Shown: positions 19,425 to 28,926 of the stretch, piece by piece
How the letters are laid out: each line of letters starts with the position of its first letter
Numbering within the stretch: the stretch's first letter is position 1
Source: a bacterium
GTDB taxonomy: Bacteria > Desulfobacterota > Binatia > HRBIN30 > CADEER01
Assembly (NCBI GenBank): GCA_019637795.1
Contig: JAHBUY010000003.1
Location: forward strand, 815,409-879,408
Length of the DNA: 64,000 nucleotides
Direction: 5' to 3'
The notes under the pieces: generated by a model
Seen by the model: the letters and a program-made list of their open reading frames with translations, nothing else
What the model was told of the DNA's origin: nothing
The model's database searches: none
Position numbers and translations under genes: made by a program

Positions 19425-19925
19425 ATGGGCATGGCGTCGGAACACCATCACCAGAGCGACGTGCGGAACATCGCCTGCGGCATCCTCACCATCTCCGACA
19501 CCCGCACCGAGGCGGACGACCTGAGCGGCAAGCGCATCCGCGCCCTGCTCGAGAAGGAGGACCATCGCGTCGGCCTCTACCGCATCGTCAGGGACGAGCC
19601 GGAGCAGATCGTCGCCCTGCTCACCGGCGCGCCGGCCGAGATCGAGGTCATGATCTGCCACGGCGGCACCGGCATCGCCCGCCGCGATACCACCTACGAG
19701 GCGATCCGCGGCCTGCTCGACAAGGAGATCACCGGCTTCGGCGAGCTCTTCCGCATGTTGAGCTGGGAGCAGGTGGGCTCGGCGGCGATGCTGAGCCGCG
19801 CCACCGCCGGCATCGCCGGCCAGCGCGCCATCTTCTCGCTGCCGGGATCGAGCCGCGCCGTCGAGCTGGCGATGACCAAGCTCATCCTTCCCGAGCTCGG
19901 CCACATCGTCGGCCTGCTGCGCTGA
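19425..19925 (+). CDS. moaB: Molybdenum cofactor biosynthesis protein MoaB
   Basis: A 166-residue MoaB/MogA-type protein that adenylylates molybdopterin before metal insertion. It shows the family core: [19 protein letters not shown], the [15 protein letters not shown] loop, and [24 protein letters not shown]. The N-terminus is slightly extended and His-rich ([10 protein letters not shown]). It is the first gene of a tight run with moaD (gap 12) and moaE (gap 15), followed by a sigma-54 activator (gap 3), so all four are probably one transcript. moaA and moaC are not in the window. Confidence 0.93.
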   Translation: MGMASEHHHQSDVRNIACGILTISDTRTEADDLSGKRIRALLEKEDHRVGLYRIVRDEPEQIVALLTGAPAEIEVMICHGGTGIARRDTTYEAIRGLLDKEITGFGELFRMLSWEQVGSAAMLSRATAGIAGQRAIFSLPGSSRAVELAMTKLILPELGHIVGLLR

Positions 19926-19937
19926 GCGGAGCGGCGC

Positions 19938-20183
19938 GTGACCGTCCAGCTCCGCTTCTTCGCCGTGCTGCGCGAACGCCTGCGGGCCCGCGAGGCGGAG
20001 CGCGTGCTGCCCGACGGCTGCACCGTCGGCGAGGCGTGGGCGGCGCTCTGCCGCGAGCACCCGGCGCTCGAACCGCTGGGCGCGTCGATGTCCTTCGCCG
20101 TCAACCGCGAATACGTCGACCGCGCGCACCGCCTCGCCGACGGCGACGAGCTGGCGTTGATCCCGCCGGTGAGCGGCGGCTGA
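19938..20183 (+). CDS. moaD: Molybdopterin synthase small subunit MoaD
   Basis: An 81-residue ubiquitin-fold protein ending in the essential Gly-Gly (PPVSGG), where the sulfur-carrying thiocarboxylate forms. Its start is [15 protein letters not shown] and its length is usual for the family. The start codon is GTG at 19938 with GGAGCGG upstream. It lies between moaB and moaE in one operon and should form the MoaD2E2 synthase with the next gene product. Confidence 0.93.
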   Translation: MTVQLRFFAVLRERLRAREAERVLPDGCTVGEAWAALCREHPALEPLGASMSFAVNREYVDRAHRLADGDELALIPPVSGG

Positions 20184-20198
20184 GCCGGGGAGGAGCGC

Positions 20199-20636
20199 AT
20201 GTTCGAGATCGTCACCCACCGCATCGACGCCGAGGCGGTCACCGCCGCCGTCGCCGATCCCGCCACCGGCGCGACCTGCACCTTCCTCGGCACCACGCGC
20301 GACCACAACGATGGCCGCGCCGTCACCGAGCTGGAGTACGAGGCGTACCCGGAGATGGCCGTCGCCGAGATGCGCAAGATCGGCGACGAGGCGCGGCGGC
20401 GCTGGCCGATCGCGCGCATCGCCATCGTGCACCGCATCGGCGTCGTGCCGATCGGCGAGGCGAGCGTCGTCATCGCCGTCTCGTCCGCGCACCGCGTCGC
20501 CGCCTTCGCCGCCTGCCACTTCGCCATCGACCGCCTGAAGGAGGTGGTGCCGATCTGGAAGAAGGAGCGCTTCCACGGCGGCGAGGTGTGGATCGGCTCG
20601 CAGACCGGCACCCGCTTCGCCGGCGACGAGCCCTAG
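20199..20636 (+). CDS. moaE: Molybdopterin synthase catalytic subunit MoaE
   Basis: A 145-residue large subunit of molybdopterin synthase, which converts precursor Z (cyclic pyranopterin monophosphate) to molybdopterin using sulfur from MoaD. Family features: [29 protein letters not shown], the HRIG motif, the SSAHR motif near [10 protein letters not shown], and the catalytic Lys-rich end [16 protein letters not shown] (both active-site lysines present). ATG 20199 follows GGGGAGGAGC. The stop codon is three bases from the activator gene. Confidence 0.95.
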   Translation: MFEIVTHRIDAEAVTAAVADPATGATCTFLGTTRDHNDGRAVTELEYEAYPEMAVAEMRKIGDEARRRWPIARIAIVHRIGVVPIGEASVVIAVSSAHRVAAFAACHFAIDRLKEVVPIWKKERFHGGEVWIGSQTGTRFAGDEP

Positions 20637-20639
20637 CGC

Positions 20640-22541
<1,902 letters not shown>

Positions 22542-22602
22542 CGAGGGATCGCACCCGGCAGGCGCGACACCAAGGGGCGCGGCGCCCGTGCCTCGTGGGA
22601 CG

Positions 22603-22657
22603 TCGGGTTTCGCGACCCGAGATCTCGTGAGGGCACGGGATCTCGGGCCTCGACCCG
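22603..22657 (+). promoter_or_regulatory. Candidate enhancer (UAS) dyads for the sigma-54 activator
   Basis: A 14-base near-perfect inverted repeat, CCCGAGATCTCGTG (22616-22629) and CACGGGATCTCGGG (22634-22647), is separated by four bases and has a single mismatch. Flanking it are TCGGGT/ACCCGA (22603-22608 with 22615-22620) and CGGG/CCCG (22644-22647 with 22654-22657). The centre lies about 87 bases upstream of the expected transcription start of the sigma-54-like promoter at 22693, a normal enhancer position, and directly follows the activator gene. Hairpins in RNA are an alternative reading. Confidence 0.55.
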
Positions 22658-22692
22658 CAGTCGCCGCGGCGCGCTGCGGCGCCGCCGCAGCC

Positions 22693-22708
22693 TGGCACGC
22701 GACTTGGG
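22693..22708 (+). promoter_or_regulatory. Candidate sigma-54 (-24/-12) promoter for the OsmC gene
   Basis: TGGCACGCGACTTGGG matches the TGGCACG-N4-TTGC consensus at every position except the last conserved base (G for C at -12). The expected start is near 22719, about 40 bases before ATG 22761. The neighbouring activator gene and the upstream dyad make it more credible than the motif alone. Confidence 0.5.
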
Positions 22709-22760
22709 ATACCTCGTGGCATCGCGCGCACGGAGCGCGCCAGACGCAAAGGAGGATCCC

Positions 22761-23333
22761 ATGCCCGCACCTGCCACCCGCCCCGCGATGACGCTCAACG
22801 GCCTCGACACGGCGCAGATGACCGACACCATCGCCGCCATCAAGCGCCAGCCGAGCCTGGCGCGCTTCCAGTTCCGGGCGCGCAACCGCTGGATCGACGG
22901 CGGCGAGAACCACTCGACGATCCGCGACTTCTACGGCGCCGGCGGCGAGGACACCTCGCGCAGCAGCAGCTTCGAATTCGTCAACGGCGAGCCGCCGGTG
23001 CTGCTCGGACACAACGAGGGCGCCAACCCGGTGGAGTTCCTGCTGCACGCGCTCGCCGGCTGCGTCACCACCACGCTGGTGCTGCACGCCGCGGCGCGCG
23101 GCATCCGCATCACCGCGCTGTCCACCGCGCTCGAGGGGGAGATCGACCTGCAGGGCCTGCTCGGCCTCGACGCGTCCGTGTCGCCCGGCTACGAACAGAT
23201 CCGCATCGCGATGCAGGTGGAAGCCGACTGCGACGCGGCGCAACTCGACGAGCTGATCGCCGTCGCCCAGCGGCACTCGCCGGTGTGCAACACCGTCTGC
23301 CGGCCGGTGCCGGTGGTGATCACGCGCGCGTGA
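22761..23333 (+). CDS. OsmC/Ohr-family protein
   Basis: A 190-residue OsmC-like protein. The two redox cysteines of the family are present: Cys101 in ALAGCVTTT and Cys176 in HSPVCNTVC, with an additional Cys180. Ohr/OsmC enzymes reduce organic hydroperoxides with lipoyl or thiol donors. It resembles the longer YhfA/OsmC subgroup ([31 protein letters not shown]). ATG 22761 has AAAGGAGGATCCC in front. It lies alone downstream of the sigma-54 activator and probably belongs to its regulon. Confidence 0.9.
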   Translation: MPAPATRPAMTLNGLDTAQMTDTIAAIKRQPSLARFQFRARNRWIDGGENHSTIRDFYGAGGEDTSRSSSFEFVNGEPPVLLGHNEGANPVEFLLHALAGCVTTTLVLHAAARGIRITALSTALEGEIDLQGLLGLDASVSPGYEQIRIAMQVEADCDAAQLDELIAVAQRHSPVCNTVCRPVPVVITRA

Positions 23334-23421
23334 GCGAGGCTCGCGCGGCGACCGGGAGGGCGCTGCTGGCGCGGCGCCCTCCCGGTTGCGCCGACGGCCG
23401 CGCGGCGGCTACACCGCCACC

Positions 23422-24396
23422 ATGCAGGCGATGCTGGTGGAGCACTGGGGCGAGCCCCGGGACATGGCGTGGCGCGAGCTGCCCGACCCGCGGCCCGGCC
23501 CGGGGCAGGTGGCGATCGAGGTCAAGGCGATCGGCTGCAACTTCTTCGACATCCTGATCGCGCAGGGGAAGTACCAGGTGAAGCCGCCGCTGCCGTTCTC
23601 GCCCGGCGGCGAGGTGGCGGGCATCGTCCGCGCCGTCGGCGACGGCGTCAGCGGGCTCGCGGTCGGTGATCGCGTCTTCGCCATGCTCGGCTACGGCGGC
23701 TTCGCGACCATGTGCCTGGCGCCGGCCGCGGGCACGGTGCGGATGCCGGACTCGATGTCCTACGAGCACGGCGCCGCCTTCGGCGTCGTCTACCAGACGT
23801 CGTACTTCGGCCTCGTCTACCGCGCCGCCCTGCAGCCGGGCGAGACGTTGCTGGTGCACGCCGCGGCGGGCGGCGTCGGCCTCGCGGCGGTGCAGATCGG
23901 CGCCGCGCTCGGGGCGCGCGTCCTGGCGACCGCCGGCTCGCCGGCCAAGCTCGCCATCGCCCGCCAGCACGGCGCCGAGGCGGCGTACGACTACTCGACG
24001 CCGGACTGGGTCGAGCAGGTGAAGGCAGCGACCGGCGGCCGCGGCGCCGACGTGATCTACGATCCGGTGGGCGGCGACATCGTCGACCTGTCGCTCAAGT
24101 GCATCGCCTTCGGCGGCCGCTTCCTGGTCATCGGTTTCGCCTCCGGCACCATCCCGAGCGTGCAGCTCAACCGCGTCCTGCTGAAGAACATCGCGATCGT
24201 CGGCCTGCACTGGGGCGCCTACCGGCAACACGACCCCGACAAGATTCCGCTGGCGATGCGCGAGCTGTTCGCGCTCTACGAGCGCGGCCTGGTGACGCCG
24301 CTGGTCTCGTCGCAGTATCCGCTCACCCGCGCCGCCGACGCGCTGGAGGAAATCGCCTCGCGCCGCAGCGTCGGCAAGGTGTTGCTGATTCCGTAG
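23422..24396 (+). CDS. NADPH:quinone oxidoreductase (MDR family, Qor-like)
   Basis: A 324-residue zinc-independent medium-chain dehydrogenase/reductase. Residues 1-130 form the GroES-like fold (NFFDILIAQGKYQVKPPLPFSPGGEVAG). The Rossmann part has the nucleotide motif HAAAGGVGLAAVQIGAALGA and the QOR-type DPVGGD. The C-terminal IASRRSVGKVLLIP is also typical. No structural-zinc cysteine cluster is seen. ATG 23422 (MQAMLVEHWGEPRDM) is the natural family start; the longer frame adds an Arg-rich leader. It likely reduces quinones or enones, or acts on acyl thioesters as in 2-enoyl reductases. Confidence 0.88.
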   Translation: MQAMLVEHWGEPRDMAWRELPDPRPGPGQVAIEVKAIGCNFFDILIAQGKYQVKPPLPFSPGGEVAGIVRAVGDGVSGLAVGDRVFAMLGYGGFATMCLAPAAGTVRMPDSMSYEHGAAFGVVYQTSYFGLVYRAALQPGETLLVHAAAGGVGLAAVQIGAALGARVLATAGSPAKLAIARQHGAEAAYDYSTPDWVEQVKAATGGRGADVIYDPVGGDIVDLSLKCIAFGGRFLVIGFASGTIPSVQLNRVLLKNIAIVGLHWGAYRQHDPDKIPLAMRELFALYERGLVTPLVSSQYPLTRAADALEEIASRRSVGKVLLIP

Positions 24397-24450
24397 CCCG
24401 CACCCCGCGCCGGCGCCGCGCCCGGGCTGGCCTTGTTGTGACGAACACAT

Positions 24451-24591
24451 TTCACCACGGCGGCACGGAGTCACCTGGACGAGAGGAGAGAGGGTTCGGG
24501 GACGACCCCAACGCCATCAGCGGCCACAGGGATCGCGCCCACCCGCCATTCCCACGCTGCCCCCTCCGTGTCTCCGTGCCTCCGTGGTGAA
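24451..24591. repeat. 141-bp element bounded by 24-bp imperfect inverted repeats
   Basis: The left arm at 24451-24474 (TTCACCACGGCGGCACGGAG, then TCAC) and the right arm at 24568-24591 are inverted copies with two mismatches. The arms resemble the widespread CCACGGAGGCACGGAG-type dispersed repeats found between genes in many bacteria. The interior holds no ORF. The element sits just after the quinone reductase gene. It could be a MITE-like element or a REP doublet that forms a large cruciform. Confidence 0.65.
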
Positions 24592-24612
24592 GGTGTCCTT
24601 GTCGTATCGAGG

Positions 24613-24927
24613 CTAGCGGCCGGACACCTCCGCCGCGGCGTTCGGGCGCGTCAGCCTGCCGGCGGGGACGCCCGGCGCGTCGCCCGGCCCCCGACCGGCG
24701 CGAGTCCGATCAGCGGCGCGGTTGGTGCCGGCGTCGCCCGCGACGCGGCGACCGCCGATCGCGGCGCCGTCGGTCGCACCGCCGGCGCCACGCCCGGCGG
24801 CGCCGCTCACGCCCGCCTGGCTCGGCCGCACGACCCGCCGCCCACCGACCCCCTGCGCCCAGAGGTGGGTGGAGGCGAGCGCCAGCACCGCCAGGATGAT
24901 CAGTCCGTCAGTCACGCGTCTGGTCAT
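24613..24927 (-). CDS. Small secreted Gly/Arg/Ala-rich protein
   Basis: A 104-residue ORF from ATG 24927 with a GGAGG eight bases upstream. The N-terminus MTRRVTDGLIILAVLALASTHLWAQ is a convincing signal peptide. The mature part is low complexity, rich in Gly, Ala and Arg (GVGGRRVVRPSQAGVSGAAG) without cysteines, and probably disordered. No family is recognised. The good ribosome-binding site and signal peptide argue that it is real, although composition alone could mimic such an ORF. Confidence 0.55.
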   Translation of the reverse strand: MTRRVTDGLIILAVLALASTHLWAQGVGGRRVVRPSQAGVSGAAGRGAGGATDGAAIGGRRVAGDAGTNRAADRTRAGRGPGDAPGVPAGRLTRPNAAAEVSGR

Positions 24928-25151
24928 GCGCCTACCCTCCGTCTGCCGGTCGATTGCGGCGCGCCGCAGAAGGGCAAACAGCGCGCCAGCCCTCTCCGTC
25001 CCGCTGTGCGCTCTGGTGCAGCGATCCCTAGCGACACTGGCGTGGCGTTTCATGGCCGCGCGACGGCAGCGGTGGCGGCCGCGCCGTCGCGCGGAGTTCC
25101 CGCACCCGCCGGTATCGGCTAAGCAGGAGCGATTCCCCACAGGAGGTCCAG

Positions 25152-25976
25152 ATGAAGCTGATCGAAGGCAAAGTGGCGATCGTCACCGGGTCGGGGCGCG
25201 GCATCGGGCGCGCGGTGGCCGAATTGTTCGCGCAGCACGGCGCGCGGGTGGTGGTGAACGACCTCAACGCCGATGTCGCCGAGGAGGCGGCGGAGGCGAT
25301 CCGCAAGACCGGCGCCGAGGCGGTGGCGGCCCCGGGATCGGTCACCGACCCGGCGTTTCCGAACCAACTGATCAAGTCGACGGTCGACCGCTTCAAGGCG
25401 CTCGACATCATCGTCAACAACGCCGGCTACACCTACGACGGCGTCATCCACAAGATGAGCGACGAGCAGTGGTACGCGATGATCGACTGCCACCTCACCG
25501 GCCCGTTCCGCATCCTGCGCGCCGCCTCGCTCTACTGGCGCGACTGGGCGAAGCAGGAACAGGCGGCGGGCCAACGGGTGATCCGCCGCGTCGTCAACAC
25601 CTCGTCGACCTCGGGCGTCGCCGGCAACGCCGGCCAGGTGAACTACTCGGCCGGCAAGATGGGCATCGTCGGCGTCACCAAGACGCTGGCCAAGGAGTGG
25701 GGACGGCTGAACATCCACGTCAACGCCGTCGCCTACGGCTTCATCGAGACCCGCCTCACCGCCGCCAAGGACAGGTCCCAGAAGGAGAGCGTCGACGGGC
25801 ACGCGGTCGAAATGGGCATCCCCGAGCAGATGCGGCAGCTCGCCATGCAGATGGTCCCGCTCGGACGCGCCGGCACGCCCGAGGAGGCCGCCGGTCCGGT
25901 GCTGTTCCTCGCCTCGCCGCTGGCCGACTACGTCACCGGCCACGTCGTGCTGGTCACCGGCGGCTCGTACATGTGA
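25152..25976 (+). CDS. Short-chain dehydrogenase/reductase
   Basis: A 274-residue classical SDR using NAD(P)H. It has the nucleotide-binding TGSGRGIG (12-19), NNAG, the catalytic Ser region NTSSTSGVAGNAGQ and YxxxK in NYSAGKMG. The C-terminal GHVVLVTGGSYM is FabG-like. An insertion after DRSQKESVDGHAVEMG lengthens the substrate loop relative to FabG. A strong AGGAGG lies just before ATG 25152. Such SDRs beside quinone reductases and acyl-CoA ligases usually belong to lipid or xenobiotic degradation, but the substrate is not determined. Confidence 0.92.
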   Translation: MKLIEGKVAIVTGSGRGIGRAVAELFAQHGARVVVNDLNADVAEEAAEAIRKTGAEAVAAPGSVTDPAFPNQLIKSTVDRFKALDIIVNNAGYTYDGVIHKMSDEQWYAMIDCHLTGPFRILRAASLYWRDWAKQEQAAGQRVIRRVVNTSSTSGVAGNAGQVNYSAGKMGIVGVTKTLAKEWGRLNIHVNAVAYGFIETRLTAAKDRSQKESVDGHAVEMGIPEQMRQLAMQMVPLGRAGTPEEAAGPVLFLASPLADYVTGHVVLVTGGSYM

Positions 25977-26131
25977 TCCCCGACCTGGGCGGTCGCGCGG
26001 CCGGGCGGACGGCGGGGCGTCGCGATCGGCGCCGAGATACCTCCCGTCTCGTGCCGCGCCGCGACCGCCCAGCCGGAGCGCGGTCCGCCGGGCGTTGCAT
26101 TCGGCGGCATCGCCCGCCAGGGTCAGGAGTC

Positions 26132-27439
26132 GTGAGTCCGCGCGCCGCTGCCGTGATAGCCGTGCTGCTCGTCGGAGTCGGCGCCGGCGGCGCCTGGGCG
26201 CACGGCACGCCGCTGCCGCTGGCGGAGTGGGGCGACTTCGGCGCCGAGGCCGGCCGCTGTCAGCGCGCGCTCGGCCAGGCCGCGACGCAGTGCGCTCTCG
26301 ACGTCTGGGCGCTGCGCCGCGCCTGCATCGAACCGCAGCTCCGCGGCGAGTCCTGCGACGCCAACGCGGTGACCCGCGCCGTGCGCGCTGCCCGGCAGCG
26401 AGCGCTCGACAGGGTGGACGCCTTCTGCAGCGAGGTCGACATGACGCCGCTGCGCTTCATCGATCGCCAGGAGGCGCTGGCCGACGTCACCAGTATCTGC
26501 CGCCAGTTGGAGCGCGAGCTGGTCACCGCGGTGTACGGACCGGCGCTGGTCGGCAGCTCGGCCGATTACGTCGTCGGCGCAGTGGCGCCGGCGCGGGCCG
26601 CCTGCCTCGAGGCGGCGGCGGCCCGCGCCAGCGAGCTGCTCCGCTTCGCCGCCCGCGAGCAACGGGCGCCGTACGATCGCATCGCCGGCCAGGCGATCGC
26701 GCCGGAGGGAAAGCTCGCCGCCGTGGCGCGCGGCGCCCAACGGGCGCAACGGGCACGGGTGAGCGTCGCGGCGCGCCTCGCCGCGACCTGCGACGCCGAC
26801 GCCTTCTCGGCGCTGTACGGACGCCCGATCGCGCAACTGCTCGACGCGGTCGGCAGCCGCGCCGACTGCCTGGTCGGCGGCGTCTACGTGCAGGACCGCA
26901 CCCGCTGCCCGGCGCCGGTGTGCGGCAACGGCATGGAGGAAGCGGGCGAGGAGTGCGACGACGGCAACGCCAACGACGACGACACCTGTCGCGCCGACTG
27001 CACCCGCACCGATTGCCCGGTGTACGCGTCCACCTTCGACCTCATCCAGGACGCGGTGTTCGACGGCCACGGCTGCAGCGACGACCGCTGCCACGGCGAA
27101 GCGCGCGCCGGCGACCTCGACCTGCGCATCGGCGTCTCCTACGACGAGACCGTCGGCGTGCCGTCCGCGGTCGGCCCGCTGGCGCGCATCGAGCCCGGCG
27201 ATCCCGAACGCAGCCGCCTGTGGCTGCTGCTCGCCAAGGCGACGGTCGGGCGCTCGGACGTCGCGGGTCGCGCCATGCCGATCGACCTGCCGGCGCTCAG
27301 CCCCGACGAGCTCGAGGCCGTCCGCCTGTGGATCGCCGCCGGGGCGCGCAGCAGCGGCTCGGTCGCCGGCACCGGCGCCCTCCTGAAGGCCTGCCTGCCC
27401 GCGCCGATCGACCCCACCGCCCCCGCCCAGCCGCGATGA
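26132..27439 (+). CDS. Secreted Cys-rich protein with Myxococcus-type repeat and CX4CH motif
   Basis: About 435 residues from GTG 26132 (CAGGAG just upstream), with a Sec signal (MSPRAAAVIAVLLVGVGAGGAWA). Residues about 30-255 form an Ala-rich helical region with scattered Cys. Next comes a Myxococcus cysteine-rich repeat, CGNGMEEAGEECDDGNAND followed by DTCRADC. The C-terminal domain contains GCSDDRCHG, a CX4CH arrangement like an expanded haem c site, then WLLLAKAT and LSPDELEAVRLWIAAGA, which recall the end of class I or planctomycete-type cytochrome c domains. Haem binding is uncertain because the spacing is not CX2CH. The stop overlaps the nth start (ATGA). Confidence 0.75.
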   Translation: MSPRAAAVIAVLLVGVGAGGAWAHGTPLPLAEWGDFGAEAGRCQRALGQAATQCALDVWALRRACIEPQLRGESCDANAVTRAVRAARQRALDRVDAFCSEVDMTPLRFIDRQEALADVTSICRQLERELVTAVYGPALVGSSADYVVGAVAPARAACLEAAAARASELLRFAAREQRAPYDRIAGQAIAPEGKLAAVARGAQRAQRARVSVAARLAATCDADAFSALYGRPIAQLLDAVGSRADCLVGGVYVQDRTRCPAPVCGNGMEEAGEECDDGNANDDDTCRADCTRTDCPVYASTFDLIQDAVFDGHGCSDDRCHGEARAGDLDLRIGVSYDETVGVPSAVGPLARIEPGDPERSRLWLLLAKATVGRSDVAGRAMPIDLPALSPDELEAVRLWIAAGARSSGSVAGTGALLKACLPAPIDPTAPAQPR

Positions 27440-28185
27440 GCCCGCCCCGCGGCCGCACCCCACGCCCGGCGAAACGGACGGCGACCAGCCGACCGACCGC
27501 CCGCCGCCGACCCGCCGCCGCCCCGATCGACCAGGTGATCGCGCGACTCGAAGCGGCGTACCCGGACGCCAAGCTGGCCCTCGACTTCAGCTCGCCGCTC
27601 GAGCTGCTGATCGCTCTCATCCTCGCCGCCCAGTGCACCGACGCCAAGGTCAACGAGGTCACCCCGGCGCTCTTCCGCGCCTTCCCCACCGCCGCCGCCC
27701 TCGCCGCCGTCGCGCAGGAAGAGCTCGAGCGCTGGATCCGTCCGACCGGCTTCTATCGCCAGAAGGCACGCGCCGTCCGCGCCTGCTGCCAGGCGCTGGT
27801 CGACCGCTTCGGCGGCAGCGTGCCGCGCGACCTCGACGATCTCCTCACCCTGCCCGGCGTCGGCCGCAAGACGGCGAACATCCTCCGCGGCAACGCCTTC
27901 GGGATCCCCGGGATCGGCGTCGACACCCACGTCGGCCGACTCAGCCAACGCCTGGGCCTGACCCGCCACACCGACCCCGACCGCATCGAGAGCGATCTGT
28001 CCAAGGTGGTCCCCGCCACGCACCAGATCCGCTTCTGCCACCTCCTCCAGTTCCACGGCCGTCGGGTCTGCTTCGCCCGTAAGCCAGACTGCTCGGCCTG
28101 CGTTCTCATCGATATCTGCCCGTTTCCAGACAAGACGCCTCCGAAAGCTGCGAAAGAACCCCCGCGCCGCTCGCGCTGGGTGTAA
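27436..28185 (+). CDS. nth: Endonuclease III (DNA glycosylase/AP lyase)
   Basis: A 249-residue HhH-GPD glycosylase that removes oxidised pyrimidines and nicks abasic sites. The helix-hairpin-helix LPGVGRKTANIL holds catalytic Lys145, and Asp163 is in GVDTHVGRLS. The 4Fe-4S loop C-x6-C-x2-C-x5-C is complete (Cys212, 219, 222, 228). The first 30 residues are a basic Arg/Pro-rich extension (RGRTPRPAKRTATSRPTARR) absent from E. coli Nth, probably disordered and DNA-binding. ATG 27436 overlaps the previous stop by four bases, so translation is coupled. Confidence 0.96.
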   Translation: MSPPRGRTPRPAKRTATSRPTARRRPAAAPIDQVIARLEAAYPDAKLALDFSSPLELLIALILAAQCTDAKVNEVTPALFRAFPTAAALAAVAQEELERWIRPTGFYRQKARAVRACCQALVDRFGGSVPRDLDDLLTLPGVGRKTANILRGNAFGIPGIGVDTHVGRLSQRLGLTRHTDPDRIESDLSKVVPATHQIRFCHLLQFHGRRVCFARKPDCSACVLIDICPFPDKTPPKAAKEPPRRSRWV

Positions 28186-28416
28186 ACCGCTTTACTCATG
28201 TCGGGCGGCAGGCCCGTCAGGAGGTGGAGTACTGGCGCGACGGTCCACGCCCCGTCGGGCAGCAATTCCGTCGGCGCCTGCCCGGCTCTGACTTTTTTGC
28301 TTGGCAGTCGGATGACGCGCTGGTAAGTAAACGGCGGCCGGAGTTCTGGTGGTCTGACAAGCCTCGCATTTTTGAAAATGGGCACGAGCCGACGCACGCC
28401 GCCCGCGCAACGGACG

Positions 28417-28893
28417 ATGAACCGGGTCGAGATCCATGATGTCCCGAAGCAGGAGGTTGTGACCCACCTCGCCGAGTTGGGCCACCGCGTCGAGCCCGCT
28501 CCTCCGCAGGCGCGCTTCGACTTCTACGTCGACGGCGGGGTGCGGTTGGCGTTGCGGGTGGCGTATCCGAGCTCGTCGCGGCGGCGGGTGCACGTCGGCG
28601 GCCGCCACTACAACTACGTGTACCGAGCCTGGAACTTCAACTTCCACCACCGCGGCAAGGTGGGCGAACGGTACAGCGACTTCTTCGCCTGCGTGCCGCT
28701 GGTCCCGGGTCAGGCGCTGGATCTCACCCAGGCCTTCGTCATCCCCTGGGAGGCGATCAGCGGCAAGACGTTCTACCTGCCGGACTCGCGGCGGTCGTAT
28801 GCGGGGAAGTTCGCGACCTACCGCAACGCCTGGGACCAGATCCGCCCCGGCGAGTCGGGCGACTCCGGCCACAGCGAACCGGTCACGGCGTAG
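28417..28893 (+). CDS. Uncharacterised protein, possible degenerate PD-(D/E)XK fold
   Basis: A 158-residue ORF. ATG 28417 (MNRVEIHDVPKQEVVTHLAELG) is preferred over the frame start at 28372, where the sequence is AT-richer and looks like promoter DNA (TTTTTTG, TTTTTGAAAATG). The centre, FDFYVDGGVRLALRVAYP then YVYRAWNFNFHHRGK and YSDFFACVPL, has the strand order of PD-(D/E)XK nucleases. The acidic residue and lysine of the active site appear as Ala and Arg, so activity is doubtful. No named family is recognised. It stands alone after nth. Confidence 0.6.
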   Translation: MNRVEIHDVPKQEVVTHLAELGHRVEPAPPQARFDFYVDGGVRLALRVAYPSSSRRRVHVGGRHYNYVYRAWNFNFHHRGKVGERYSDFFACVPLVPGQALDLTQAFVIPWEAISGKTFYLPDSRRSYAGKFATYRNAWDQIRPGESGDSGHSEPVTA

Positions 28894-28926
28894 CCATCGC
28901 GGGCATCCCGTGCCCGGTCGACGGGT

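Noticed and set aside
22603..22657. Mutually exclusive RNA hairpins as an attenuator or riboswitch
   Set aside because: The structure lies upstream of the sigma-54-like promoter at 22693, so it would not be in the osmC transcript. An enhancer site fits better. It could still act at the end of the activator mRNA.
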